From Oscillospiraceae bacterium (GTDB lineage Bacteria > Bacillota_A > Clostridia > Oscillospirales > Oscillospiraceae): DNA of 25,011 nt. The number at the start of each line of letters is the position of its first letter. The stretch's first letter is position 1. The translations under genes were made by a program, and so were the position numbers. The stretch is from NCBI GenBank assembly GCA_017505505.1, contig JAFVPA010000031.1:1-25011 (forward strand). The letters run 5' to 3'. Below are positions 6,804 through 14,275 of the stretch, in pieces. The notes under the pieces were generated by a model. That model saw only the letters and a list, made by a program, of their open reading frames with translations, was not told the origin of the DNA and did no database searches.

Positions 6804-7745
6804 TTATTTCTGTCCCTCCCAGAAGGGTTCCGGTTTGTCGCAGGTCTGGCAGTTGCCGCCGCAGTTGCGGGGCTTGAACTGCAGTTCCTGGCTCTTGACA
6901 CTGACAGTGGTGCAGGCGGGGATGGAGTGGGTGATGAAGACGTTGGAGCCAATGACGCTGTCCCGGCCGATGACGGTGCCGCCGCCTAAGATAGAAGCAC
7001 CGGCGTAGATGGTCACGTTGTCCTCGATGGTGGGATGGCGCTTTTTGCCCCGGAGGCTCTGGCCGCCCCGGGTAGTCAGGGCACCCAAAGTAACACCCTG
7101 ATAGATCTTCACATGGTCGCCGATGACAGTGGTCTCGCCGATGACGATGCCGGTGCCGTGGTCAATGAAGAAGTGCTTGCCCACGGTAGCACCGGGGTTG
7201 ATGTCGATGCCGGTGATGGAATGGGCATGCTCCGTCATGATCCGGGGCAGCATGGGAACGCCCAGGCTGTAGAGCACATGGGCCAGACGGTAGACGGTGA
7301 TGGCGTACAGGCCGGGGTAGCAGAAGATGATCTCATCCACGCTGAAGGCGGCGGGGTCGCCGTCGAAGAAGGCCTCCACATCCGTCTGGGCCACGGCCCG
7401 GACAGCGGGAATGGCGCGGAAGAATTCCAGGCTCAGCGCCTGGGCCTTTTCCTTGGCGGCCGTTTCCTCCATGGTGCCCTTGAAGATAAGGGTCAGCTGC
7501 TTGTTCAGATTGTACATCACATCTTCGATGAGCATGGACAGGTTATGCCGTGCGTTGTAGATGCGGTAGGTCTTCTCCTTGGTAGCGCCGGGATAGATGA
7601 TGCGCAGGAGCTTGGTGATCATATCAATGATGATTTCCTTATCGGGATGGCAGGTGGTATCCAGCTTGTCGATGGAGCGCCCGTGGCGGTAATCCTCCAG
7701 AATGCTGTCCACAATGCCCTCAATTTCCAGTTCAATGGGAGTCAT
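6804..7745 (-). CDS. cysE: Serine O-acetyltransferase
   Basis: Makes O-acetylserine from serine and acetyl-CoA, the first step of cysteine synthesis. The 313 aa fit the long SAT form: an N-terminal helical domain (about 1-170) and a left-handed beta helix of hexapeptide repeats (about 180-285) with GIDINPGATVG and FIDHGTGIVIGET, containing the probable catalytic Asp181 and His196. Start: ATG 7743-7745 lies 7 nt from AAGGAGGG; a TTG two codons earlier sits too close to that site. It is divergent from cysK, which consumes its product. Oddity: a short C-terminal tail with C-x3-C-x2-C (CGGNCQTC, residues 295-302), which could bind a metal or form a redox switch; not part of the classical enzyme. 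Confidence 0.94.
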   Translation of the reverse strand: MTPIELEIEGIVDSILEDYRHGRSIDKLDTTCHPDKEIIIDMITKLLRIIYPGATKEKTYRIYNARHNLSMLIEDVMYNLNKQLTLIFKGTMEETAAKEKAQALSLEFFRAIPAVRAVAQTDVEAFFDGDPAAFSVDEIIFCYPGLYAITVYRLAHVLYSLGVPMLPRIMTEHAHSITGIDINPGATVGKHFFIDHGTGIVIGETTVIGDHVKIYQGVTLGALTTRGGQSLRGKKRHPTIEDNVTIYAGASILGGGTVIGRDSVIGSNVFITHSIPACTTVSVKSQELQFKPRNCGGNCQTCDKPEPFWEGQK

Positions 7746-7772
7746 ATCCAATCCCTCCTTAATTTGTGTACC

Positions 7773-7801
7773 AGTTTATCATATGGATTTGCCAAAGTCA
7801 A
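7773..7801 (-). promoter_or_regulatory. Predicted sigma-A promoter of cysE
   Basis: Minus strand TTGACT (7796-7801), 17-bp spacer, TAAACT (7773-7778). Its -35 touches the -35 of the cysK promoter with no base between them. Confidence 0.65.
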
Positions 7802-7830
7802 TTGACAGGAGAAGATGGGGGGAGTATAAT
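7802..7830 (+). promoter_or_regulatory. Perfect-consensus sigma-A promoter of cysK
   Basis: TTGACA (7802-7807), 17-bp spacer, TATAAT (7825-7830). Start of transcription near 7837 gives a leader of about 220 nt that contains the whole of TIR element c before the cysK ribosome binding site. Confidence 0.75.
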
Positions 7831-7854
7831 TTCAGATATCAATTTAGAGAGATA

Positions 7855-8039
7855 AATAGTCGTTTATCGTTCCATCCCGTGTAGGGCGGAGGCCTGCCTC
7901 CGCCGGGCAGTTGCAATCATTGCGCGGCAAAATCGATGTAAAATGGCGGATAATTGCCAATATGGTCACACCCGGTATCGTTGGTGCCCGGCGGGGGCAG
8001 GCCCCCGCCCTACAGATTATTTTGCGATAAACGATAATT
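7855..8039. mobile_element. TIR-bounded intergenic element, copy c, in the cysK leader
   Basis: Left end AATAGTCGTTTATCG (7855-7869) after TA (7853-7854); right end CGATAAACGATAATT (8025-8039) before TA (8040-8041). The core holds GTAGGGCGGAGGC/GCCTCCGCC (from 7881) and GGCGGGGGC/GCCCCCGCCCTAC (to 8013). The right end is only 5 bp from the cysK ribosome binding site, so its folded RNA could affect cysK translation. Confidence 0.75.
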
Positions 8040-8058
8040 TATCTAAGGAGGTACCCAT

Positions 8059-8991
8059 ATGTCTACAATTTATACATCTGTTTCCCAGCTGATCGGCCGG
8101 ACGCCGCTGCTGGAGATCACCAATATCGAAAAGACCGACAATCTGAAGGCCCGGGTGCTGGTGAAGCTGGAAGGCTTCAATCCGGCAGGTTCCGCCAAGG
8201 ACCGGGTGGCCCTGAATATGATCGATGATGCCGAGACGAAGGGAATTCTGAAGCCCGGTAGCGTTATCATTGAGCCTACCTCCGGCAATACCGGCATCGG
8301 CCTGTGCAGCGTGGCAGCAGCCCGGGGCTACCGCTGCATCATCGTCATGCCCGATTCCATGAGCATGGAGCGCCGGCTGCTGATGACCGCCTTCGGCGGC
8401 GAGCTGGTGCTGACACCCGGTGCGGAAGGGATGTCCGGTGCCATCGCCAAGGCGGAGGAGCTCCAGGCCCAGCTGCCCGGCAGCTGGATCGCAGGCCAGT
8501 TCGTGAACCCCGCCAATCCGGAGGCTCATTACCGCACCACCGGTCCGGAAATCTGGGAGGATACCGACGGGAATATGGATATCTTTGTGGCGGGCATCGG
8601 TACCGGCGGCACCATCACAGGCACGGGACGGTATCTGAAGGAGCACAACGCCAATGTGAAGGTCGTAGGTGTGGAGCCTGCGGATTCTCCCCTGATCACC
8701 CAGGGCCATGCAGGCCCCCACGGCATCCAGGGCATTGGCGCAAACTTCATTCCCGAGATTCTGGACACCGCCGTGCTGGATGAAGTGGTCACTGTCACCA
8801 CAGAGCAGGCCTATACCGCAGGCCGCCGTCTGGGTAAGGAAGAGGGTGTCCTGGCAGGCATTTCCGCAGGTGCGGCCCTTCATGTAGCCCTGGAACTGGC
8901 AAAGCAGGAGGAAAACGCAGGCAAAACCATCGTGGCCCTGCTGCCCGATTCCGGCGAACGGTATCTGACCACACCCATGTATCAAGTGTAA
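8059..8991 (+). CDS. cysK: Cysteine synthase A (O-acetylserine sulfhydrylase)
   Basis: PLP enzyme that makes cysteine from O-acetylserine and sulfide. The 310 aa match the family. The PLP lysine is Lys47 in NPAGSAKDRVA; the substrate loop is PTSGNTGIG (about 73-81); the PLP phosphate loop is GTGGTITGTG (about 181-190); the C-terminal LPDSGERYLT supplies the Ser that binds the pyridine nitrogen. Start ATG 8059 has AAGGAGGT 6 nt upstream. It is divergent from cysE. The TAA stop is formed by the TA flank and first A of TIR element d, so the gene ends exactly at an element boundary. Regulation by a leader containing element c is possible; no T-box or SAM riboswitch was recognised. Confidence 0.96.
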   Translation: MSTIYTSVSQLIGRTPLLEITNIEKTDNLKARVLVKLEGFNPAGSAKDRVALNMIDDAETKGILKPGSVIIEPTSGNTGIGLCSVAAARGYRCIIVMPDSMSMERRLLMTAFGGELVLTPGAEGMSGAIAKAEELQAQLPGSWIAGQFVNPANPEAHYRTTGPEIWEDTDGNMDIFVAGIGTGGTITGTGRYLKEHNANVKVVGVEPADSPLITQGHAGPHGIQGIGANFIPEILDTAVLDEVVTVTTEQAYTAGRRLGKEEGVLAGISAGAALHVALELAKQEENAGKTIVALLPDSGERYLTTPMYQV

Positions 8992-9167
8992 ATTGTAGTT
9001 TATCTTCGTAGGGGAGGGTCTTGACCCTCCCGCTCAAATTGCGAAGCAATTTGGGATTTCCCAAAGGGAAATAATGGTTTTATCGCCTGCGGCGATGTAA
9101 TTTTGTTTCTCAAAATTACCGGGAGGGTCAAGACCCTCCCCTACGATAAGTGCGATAAACGATAATT
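8991..9167. mobile_element. TIR-bounded intergenic element, copy d
   Basis: Left end AATTGTAGTTTATC (8991-9004) after TA (8989-8990); right end CGATAAACGATAATT (9153-9167) before TA (9168-9169). Hairpins GTAGGGGAGGGTC/GACCCTCCC at the left and the mirror image at 9121-9144 also pair with each other. It starts at the cysK stop codon and lies between convergent cysK and the DUF1292 gene, so it may double as terminator. Confidence 0.78.
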
Positions 9168-9186
9168 TATCTCCGAAAAAACAGCA

Positions 9187-9218
9187 AAGCGGCTGTGGCA
9201 GAGTTGCCACAGCCGCTT
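9187..9218 (-). terminator. Terminator of the DUF1292 gene
   Basis: Perfect 14-bp stem AAGCGGCTGTGGCA (9187-9200) with its complement (9205-9218), 4-nt loop. On the minus strand a TTTTTT run follows after TGCTG. Confidence 0.85.
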
Positions 9219-9232
9219 ACCGTTTTGCTTGC

Positions 9233-9526
9233 TTATTCCTCGAACTCCAGAACGTCCTGGAACTTTTCCTTGAAGATGTTGAAGACAGCTTCTAAGACAG
9301 CTTCGTCTTCCACAGCCAGATAGTTCTCAGTCTCCTCGTCCACAGGCTCCACGGCCAGAATGACGACCTCGTTGTCATCCTCGTCCACGGGCATCAGCAC
9401 CAGGTATTCGGTGCCTTCGTAGTCGATGCAGTCCAGATATTCGAATTCCACATCCTGACCATTCTCGTCAGTCAGAGTGAGGATGCTGACTTCCTCTTCT
9501 TCGGGCAGCAGGTTTTCATTTTCCAT
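9233..9526 (-). CDS. DUF1292 domain protein (97 aa, acidic)
   Basis: Small, very acidic protein of the DUF1292 family (YrzB type) found across Firmicutes; function unknown. Core segments ILTLTDENGQDVEFEYLD and YLVLMPVDEDDNEVVILAVE match the usual beta-rich DUF1292 pattern, and the C-terminus (AVFNIFKEKFQDVLEFEE) is a helix. Start ATG 9524-9526 has TGGAGGTAA directly upstream; a longer frame to 9604 contains the predicted promoter and is rejected. In many relatives it sits near the Holliday-junction resolvase gene ruvX; here it is alone with its own promoter and terminator. Confidence 0.85.
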   Translation of the reverse strand: MENENLLPEEEEVSILTLTDENGQDVEFEYLDCIDYEGTEYLVLMPVDEDDNEVVILAVEPVDEETENYLAVEDEAVLEAVFNIFKEKFQDVLEFEE

Positions 9527-9562
9527 GGGATTACCTCCAGAATTGTATGATATTCTAAGCTG

Positions 9563-9591
9563 ATTATATCCGAAAGACAGGAGAAAAGCAA
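9563..9591 (-). promoter_or_regulatory. Predicted sigma-A promoter of the DUF1292 gene
   Basis: Minus strand TTGCTT (9586-9591), 17-bp spacer, TATAAT (9563-9568). Confidence 0.6.
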
Positions 9592-9620
9592 GAGCGGAAA
9601 ACACATTTCCGGCGGGAGTC

Positions 9621-9649
9621 TTGAAATGATTGTGTATCTATGATAAACT
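9621..9649 (+). promoter_or_regulatory. Predicted sigma-A promoter of the PPIase-C39 lipoprotein gene
   Basis: TTGAAA (9621-9626), 17-bp spacer, TAAACT (9644-9649); leader of about 35 nt to the ATG at 9690. Confidence 0.55.
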
Positions 9650-9689
9650 GTTAAAATATGACATCAAATCTGAGGAAGTAGGTCCTTTT

Positions 9690-11561
9690 ATGAAGAAAGT
9701 TTTATTGGCGCTGGCGCTGGTGAGTCTGCTGCTGTGCGGCTGCGGAAGGACAGAGGCTCCGGAGAAAATAGAGGCTCCCGCAGAAACCAACGCAGTGGAG
9801 ACAGTCCCGGAGGCTACCGTCCCTCCCGATGGAAACCCCAATGACGTAACCTGCAAGGGCAGCTACAGTGGTGAGGTCACAGCTTCCACCGTGGTGGCTT
9901 CGGCGGGAGATGCCAAGCTGACAGCCGGAGAGCTGCAGGTCTGGTACTGGGCCCGGGTGGGGCAGTACCGTCAGGCCGGAATGGAAATTGCTCCGGATTT
10001 TGACCGTCCCCTGGACCCCCAGGTCTGTGAGATCGATGACAGCGTGGCTTCCTGGCAGCAGTATTTCCTGCGGGAAGCACTGGATTCCTGGCATACGGCC
10101 CAGGCCCTGCTTACTCACAGCCAGACCGTTCCTCTGCCCACAGAGGAGGCGTATCAGCCTGTTCCTCAAAATTATGAGGAATACATGACCGGGATGCCGG
10201 CCACGAAATTCCTTTACGGTTACAATGAATTCTATTCCCCCAATTCCATGCATCAGGAATTTCTGGATACCCTGCCGGATACCCTGACAGAGCTGTCCGG
10301 AGATAAGGGCTACAGCAGTGTGGCGGATATGGCCCGGAAGGCCTTTGGTACCGGAGAAGCGGAGCTGAATGCCATGGCCCGGCTGTTCAACCAAGGCTAC
10401 ATGTATTTCACCCAGCTGACTTATGGTGTGACCGGTAGTGGAGAATCGGAGCTGTCCGGTGACAGCTGTGTGGATGTACGCCACATCCTGCTGGAAACGG
10501 AAACCCAGGCAGAGGAATTGCTGAAAACCTGGAAAAAGAATTTGTCCACCGAATCCGCCTTTGCGGATCTGGCCTATAAGCAGTCCAGAGATACCGGTTC
10601 CGCCTGCAACGGCGGCCTGTACCGGGGGATCCGGGAGGAGCAGCTGATGGATGCCCTGGTGCCCTGGTGCTTTGATCCTGCCCGTCAGGCGGGCGATACC
10701 ACCGTGATCTCTGCGGAGGACGGTGTCCATGTTCTCTATTTCTGCGGCAGTACGCCCATCGCGCAGGCGGAAGCGGAAGCAGGCCTTCTGCGGCAGCAGC
10801 AGGCGGAGCTGATCGGGCAGGCAAAGGCAGAGTGCCCCATGGAGGTCACTTACAGCGCCATTCTTTTGGGCAGCGGCGAAGGCACCGTGTCCGCAAGCGA
10901 CCTTCTGTATCCTGATATCGCCCATGAGCGATACCCGGAGATCCCCCTGTATCTGCAGCAGGACTACGGCAATACCATGTACGGCGGCTGGCTGCTGCGG
11001 ACCAACGGCTGCGGCATTACCTCCATGGCCATGGTCGCAAGCTATTTTGCGGATGCGGATCTGACACCCCCGGAAATGTGTGCCCGGTTTGGCCGCTACA
11101 GCTTCCGCAATGGCACCGACGGCCAGATCTTCCAGAAGGAAGGCCCGGCACTTGGTTTCTTTGTCCGAGAAAAGACCTATGACCCCAAGGTGGCCAAGGC
11201 GGCCCTGGAGGAAGGACAGATCGTAATTTCCATCCAGCACAACGGCTACTGGACCCGGGGCGGTCACTACATTGTGCTGGAAGACATTGATGAAGAGGGC
11301 ATGATCCAGGTCCGGGATTCCAACCTCTATAACTACCGCCGCATCAGCGCCCACGCAAATGACCGCCATACCTGGGGCAGCATCACCAGCGCCGGTTCCG
11401 GCTACTGGATCTTCGAGGATAAGACTACTTACATCCCCGCATGCCAGCGCTGCGGCACACCGGAAGTGGCCAAAGGAAATCCTCTGACAGAAGCTTACCT
11501 TTGTGAGAGATGCAGACCCGCCATGCTCAGAAGGGATGTTTATCTGACGCACAACACATAA
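9690..11561 (+). CDS. Lipoprotein joining a parvulin-type PPIase and a C39-like peptidase (623 aa)
   Basis: Secreted membrane-anchored protein. Residues 1-18 form a lipoprotein signal, with Cys18 in LLLCGC as the likely lipid site, then a Pro/Glu-rich linker. About 70-250 is helical, like the chaperone part of SurA/PrsA proteins. About 258-353 is a PpiC parvulin domain: CVDVRHILLETE, FADLAYKQSRD, CNGGLYRGI and a closing VHVLYFCG. About 418-575 is a C39-like papain-fold peptidase: glutamine in LQQDYGN (423/424), Cys441 in TNGCGITSMAM, His526 in GGHYIVLEDI and Asp543 in RDSN are in the expected order. The tail has CQRC (585-588) and CERC (605-608), like a zinc ribbon, which is odd outside the cell. 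Start ATG 9690 begins the signal peptide, with GAGGAAG 11 nt upstream. Probably folds and cleaves an exported substrate; the substrate is unknown and no peptide or ABC exporter gene is adjacent. Confidence 0.85.
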   Translation: MKKVLLALALVSLLLCGCGRTEAPEKIEAPAETNAVETVPEATVPPDGNPNDVTCKGSYSGEVTASTVVASAGDAKLTAGELQVWYWARVGQYRQAGMEIAPDFDRPLDPQVCEIDDSVASWQQYFLREALDSWHTAQALLTHSQTVPLPTEEAYQPVPQNYEEYMTGMPATKFLYGYNEFYSPNSMHQEFLDTLPDTLTELSGDKGYSSVADMARKAFGTGEAELNAMARLFNQGYMYFTQLTYGVTGSGESELSGDSCVDVRHILLETETQAEELLKTWKKNLSTESAFADLAYKQSRDTGSACNGGLYRGIREEQLMDALVPWCFDPARQAGDTTVISAEDGVHVLYFCGSTPIAQAEAEAGLLRQQQAELIGQAKAECPMEVTYSAILLGSGEGTVSASDLLYPDIAHERYPEIPLYLQQDYGNTMYGGWLLRTNGCGITSMAMVASYFADADLTPPEMCARFGRYSFRNGTDGQIFQKEGPALGFFVREKTYDPKVAKAALEEGQIVISIQHNGYWTRGGHYIVLEDIDEEGMIQVRDSNLYNYRRISAHANDRHTWGSITSAGSGYWIFEDKTTYIPACQRCGTPEVAKGNPLTEAYLCERCRPAMLRRDVYLTHNT

Positions 11562-11571
11562 CAACATGGCA

Positions 11572-11605
11572 AAGAGGGCAGCTCAGGAATGAGCTGTCCC
11601 CTTTT
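11572..11605 (+). terminator. Terminator after the PPIase-C39 lipoprotein gene
   Basis: GGGCAGCTCA (about 11576-11585) pairs with TGAGCTGTCCC (11590-11600), followed by CTTTTCTT. It lies between convergent genes. Confidence 0.75.
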
Positions 11606-11638
11606 CTTATAAACATAAGGATACCGGATATCCTCCCT

Positions 11639-12355
11639 TTATGCTTTTGCGATGTCTTTGATAACCTCTCCCGCCAAAATCAGACCTGCCGTACCGGGGA
11701 CGAAGGCCACGCTGCCGGGGATCTGGCGTTTTCCCAGGGCGGCGGCTTCCTCTTCCCAGCCGGTGGGTGTCAGAGCTTCCTCTTTGGAGTAGACCACCTT
11801 CAGGTGCCTGATGCCCCGTTTGCCCAGCTCCTTGCGCATGACCCGGGCCAGAGGGCACATGGTGGTTTTGGAGATATCGGACACCTCAAAGGCCGACGCG
11901 TCCAGCTTGTTGCCGGTGCCCATACAGCAGATGATGGGTGTCCCCGATGCGTTGGCCCGTTCTACCAAGGCCAGCTTCCCGGTGACGGTATCGATGGCAT
12001 CGACGATATAATCATACTGCGTAAAGTCAAATTTATCCGCCGTCTCCGGGGTATAAAATACCGGATAGGTCCGCACTACGCAGTCCGGGTTGATATCCAG
12101 GATCCGCTGCTTTGCCGCTTCAACCTTGGGCAGGCCCACAGTGGAATGGGTGGCCAGGATCTGGCGGTTGATGTTGGTAATGCTCACCACATCGCTGTCG
12201 ATAACATCGATCTGGCCGATGCCGCTGCGGGCCAGGGCCTCCACGGTATAGCCGCCTACGCCGCCGATGCCGAACACCGCCACCCGGGCCTTCTGTAAGC
12301 GCTCCACGCCTTCGGTCCCCAGCAGCATCTGGGTCCGCAGAAATTGTACGTGCAT
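11639..12355 (-). CDS. tcdA: tRNA threonylcarbamoyladenosine dehydratase (ThiF/E1-like)
   Basis: ATP-dependent enzyme that cyclises t6A at position 37 of ANN-decoding tRNAs. The 238 aa form a single E1-like adenylation domain: nucleotide-binding VAVFGIGGVGGYTVEALARS (about 25-44), Asp53 in VIDSD, and NINRQ (61-65) with the adenylation Arg. MGTGNKLDAS and the CPLARVMRKEL segment are typical of TcdA/CsdL rather than ThiF or MoeB, and the CxxC zinc pairs of MoeB are absent. Start ATG 12353-12355 has AGGAGGAC upstream. It converges on the lipoprotein gene; the gap of under 80 bp holds a terminator. Its upstream gap carries TIR element e. Confidence 0.92.
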   Translation of the reverse strand: MHVQFLRTQMLLGTEGVERLQKARVAVFGIGGVGGYTVEALARSGIGQIDVIDSDVVSITNINRQILATHSTVGLPKVEAAKQRILDINPDCVVRTYPVFYTPETADKFDFTQYDYIVDAIDTVTGKLALVERANASGTPIICCMGTGNKLDASAFEVSDISKTTMCPLARVMRKELGKRGIRHLKVVYSKEEALTPTGWEEEAAALGKRQIPGSVAFVPGTAGLILAGEVIKDIAKA

Positions 12356-12404
12356 AATCTGTCCTCCTGAGGAGTTTTTTCTTTAGTATGTGCCGAAAAG
12401 CAGA

Positions 12405-12605
12405 AATTATCGTTTATCTGTCGAATTCTATACGTCACTGTAGGGCGGGGTCATGACCCCGCCGACACACTTCCGATATGCATCCGGCATCATATTTCTG
12501 CAGCACGACACCCAAAAGCATCAACCGTTACCCGACAATATTCGTTACCGGGTCGGCGGGGTCAGTGACCCCGCCCTACAACAGTTCGTGCAATAAATTA
12601 CAATT
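12405..12605. mobile_element. TIR-bounded intergenic element, copy e
   Basis: Left end AATTATCGTTTATC (12405-12418, flank GA); right end AATAAATTACAATT (12592-12605) before TA (12606-12607). Core hairpins GTAGGGCGGGGTC/GACCCCGCC (from 12440) and GGCGGGGTC/GACCCCGCCCTAC (12555-12579). It occupies the gap between the murA 3' end and the tcdA start. Confidence 0.75.
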
Positions 12606-12630
12606 TATCCCATCAAAAACACCTGCAAAA

Positions 12631-12660
12631 AAGCGGCTTTGGAATGTTCCGAAGCCGCTT
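12631..12660 (-). terminator. Terminator of murA
   Basis: AAGCGGCTTTGGAA (12631-12644) pairs with TTCCGAAGCCGCTT (12647-12660) apart from one T-G pair; the minus strand continues into TTTTTTGC. Confidence 0.85.
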
Positions 12661-12666
12661 TTCATA

Positions 12667-13932
12667 TTAGTCCTCGATCCTGCGGATGTCCGCGCCCAGG
12701 GCTGTGAGCTTTCTGACCAGATGCTCGTAGCCACGTTCGATAAAGTGGATATGCTCCACATAGGTCACGCCTTCCGCAGCCAGGCCCGCGATGACCAGCG
12801 CCGCGCCGGCCCGCAGGTCGTGGGCACAGACGGTAGCACCGTACAGTCCGCTGACACCGGTGACGGTAGCTGTCTTGCCGCTGATCTTAATATTGGCACC
12901 CATGCTCTCCAGCTCCGTGCAGTAACCAAAGAAGCGGGTCTCATAGACACTCTCCGTCAGGCGGCTGACACCGCCCGCCAAAGCCATACAGACGCAGACC
13001 TGAGCCTGCATATCCGTGGGGAAGCCGGGATAGGGACGGGTCTTGACGGTAGTCTTGCGCAGAGGGCCGCTGCGGATGATGCGGATGGAGTCATCATAGT
13101 TGATGACCTTCGCACCCATTTCCTGCAGCTTGGAAGTGATGCAGTCCATGTGTTTGGGGATCACGTTCTGCACCAGCACGTTGCCGCCGGCGGCGGTAAC
13201 GGCTGCCATGTATGTACCGGCCTCGATCTGGTCGGGGATGATGGCATAGGTACCGCCCCGCAGGGAATTAACGCCCCGGATCTTGATGGTATCGGTACCG
13301 GCGCCGGTAATCCGGGCACCCATGGTATTCAGGAAGTTGGCCAGGTCCACGATGTGGGGCTCCTTGGCCGCTGTCTCGATGATGGTCTGGCCGGGGATCA
13401 GGCAAGCCGCCAGCATAATGTTGACAGTAGCACCTACGGACGCCATATCCAGGCAGATGCGCTGGCCGTGGAGGCCATCCTCACTGGGCTCCAGTGCTAC
13501 ATATTCTTCTGTTTCATCCACCGAGGCACCCAGCATTTCAAAGCCCTTGATGTGCTGGTCGATGGGGCGGGAGGCGAAATTGCAGCCGCCAGGCAGGGCC
13601 ACATGGGCTTTGCCGAAACGGCCCAGCAGCGCGCCCATCAGGTAGTAGCTGGCGCGCATTTTCTTAACAAGGTCCGCATCCGGTTCGGTACACTGGACCT
13701 CAGAGCAGTCGATTTCGACCACATTACGTTCGGGAGATACGATCTTCGCGCCCATCCGGTCCAGGATGCTCATTAAGATCCGGACATCGGAAATATTGGG
13801 CACATTCTCAATACGGCACTTACCGCTGACCAGCAGCGCCGCAGGCAATATTGCCACGGCCGCGTTTTTCGCGCCGCTGATGGTAACGGTGCCGTTCAAC
13901 GGCTTACCGCCATGGATCTCATATCTGGCCAA
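12667..13932 (-). CDS. murA: UDP-N-acetylglucosamine 1-carboxyvinyltransferase
   Basis: First committed enzyme of peptidoglycan synthesis: transfers enolpyruvate from PEP to UDP-GlcNAc in the cytoplasm. The 421 aa match the family. Lys22 in SGAKNA and the active-site loop ALPGGCNFASRPIDQH with Cys117 are visible; this Cys is the fosfomycin target, so the enzyme should be sensitive. Start: the reading frame extends upstream without a well-placed ATG, but TTG at 13930-13932 gives ARYEIHGGKPLNG, the family start, and has AAGGAGAGG 7 nt upstream. A TTG start on an essential gene is notable. Own promoter at 13989-14017, own terminator. Many Firmicutes carry two MurA paralogs; a second copy is not in this window. 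Confidence 0.95.
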   Translation of the reverse strand: MARYEIHGGKPLNGTVTISGAKNAAVAILPAALLVSGKCRIENVPNISDVRILMSILDRMGAKIVSPERNVVEIDCSEVQCTEPDADLVKKMRASYYLMGALLGRFGKAHVALPGGCNFASRPIDQHIKGFEMLGASVDETEEYVALEPSEDGLHGQRICLDMASVGATVNIMLAACLIPGQTIIETAAKEPHIVDLANFLNTMGARITGAGTDTIKIRGVNSLRGGTYAIIPDQIEAGTYMAAVTAAGGNVLVQNVIPKHMDCITSKLQEMGAKVINYDDSIRIIRSGPLRKTTVKTRPYPGFPTDMQAQVCVCMALAGGVSRLTESVYETRFFGYCTELESMGANIKISGKTATVTGVSGLYGATVCAHDLRAGAALVIAGLAAEGVTYVEHIHFIERGYEHLVRKLTALGADIRRIED

Positions 13933-13988
13933 GGAATATCCTCTCCTTGTGATGATTTCAATAACAGTTGTGCATACCTTGCTAGGAT

Positions 13989-14017
13989 AGTATATCACAC
14001 AACGCAAATTATGTAAA
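13989..14017 (-). promoter_or_regulatory. Predicted sigma-A promoter of murA
   Basis: Minus strand TTTACA (14012-14017), 17-bp spacer, TATACT (13989-13994). The leader is about 50 nt. Confidence 0.7.
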
Positions 14018-14058
14018 GTCCAAAATCCCGGACAGCTTTTTGTGCAGGTATGTTGGTA

Positions 14059-14275
14059 AATTATCGTTTAGCGGCGAGTCGCCGCTGACAATGGCGTGAC
14101 TGGCGGCTGTCTTAAAATCCACCACCAATGGGTGGGCAGCCCGATACGATACCATTTTATATTGAACTTCATTATAAAAGTGTCTCGAATCGGGTCACCC
14201 ACCCGAAGGGGATGGATGTGGAAGCAGGTTACAGTCCCGCCATTATCCGCGGGCATTGCCCGCTAAACGACTATT
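14059..14275. mobile_element. TIR-bounded intergenic element, copy f (distinct core)
   Basis: Left end AATTATCGTTTAGCG (14059-14073) after TA (14057-14058); right end CGCTAAACGACTATT (14261-14275) before TA (14276-14277). The core lacks the GTAGGG hairpins; it has AGCGGCGAGTCGCCGCT at the left, a CCACCAATGGGTGG hairpin and GCGGGCATTGCCCGC at the right. Its end supplies the rsmF stop codon. Confidence 0.75.

Noticed and set aside
6843..6866. Radical-SAM type C-x3-C-x2-C cluster in CysE
   Set aside because: The spacing matches but it lies at the extreme C-terminus after a beta helix with no TIM-barrel domain, so a radical-SAM role is excluded.
7851..8041. Promoters built into the TIR ends (CGATAAT as -10)
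   Set aside because: The ends contain GATAAT, but no matching -35 lies 16-18 bp upstream, and the start would fall on the ribosome binding site.
7837..8058. T-box or SAM riboswitch in the cysK leader
   Set aside because: No T-box sequence, specifier loop or terminator/antiterminator pair was found; the leader is almost wholly a copy of the dispersed TIR element.
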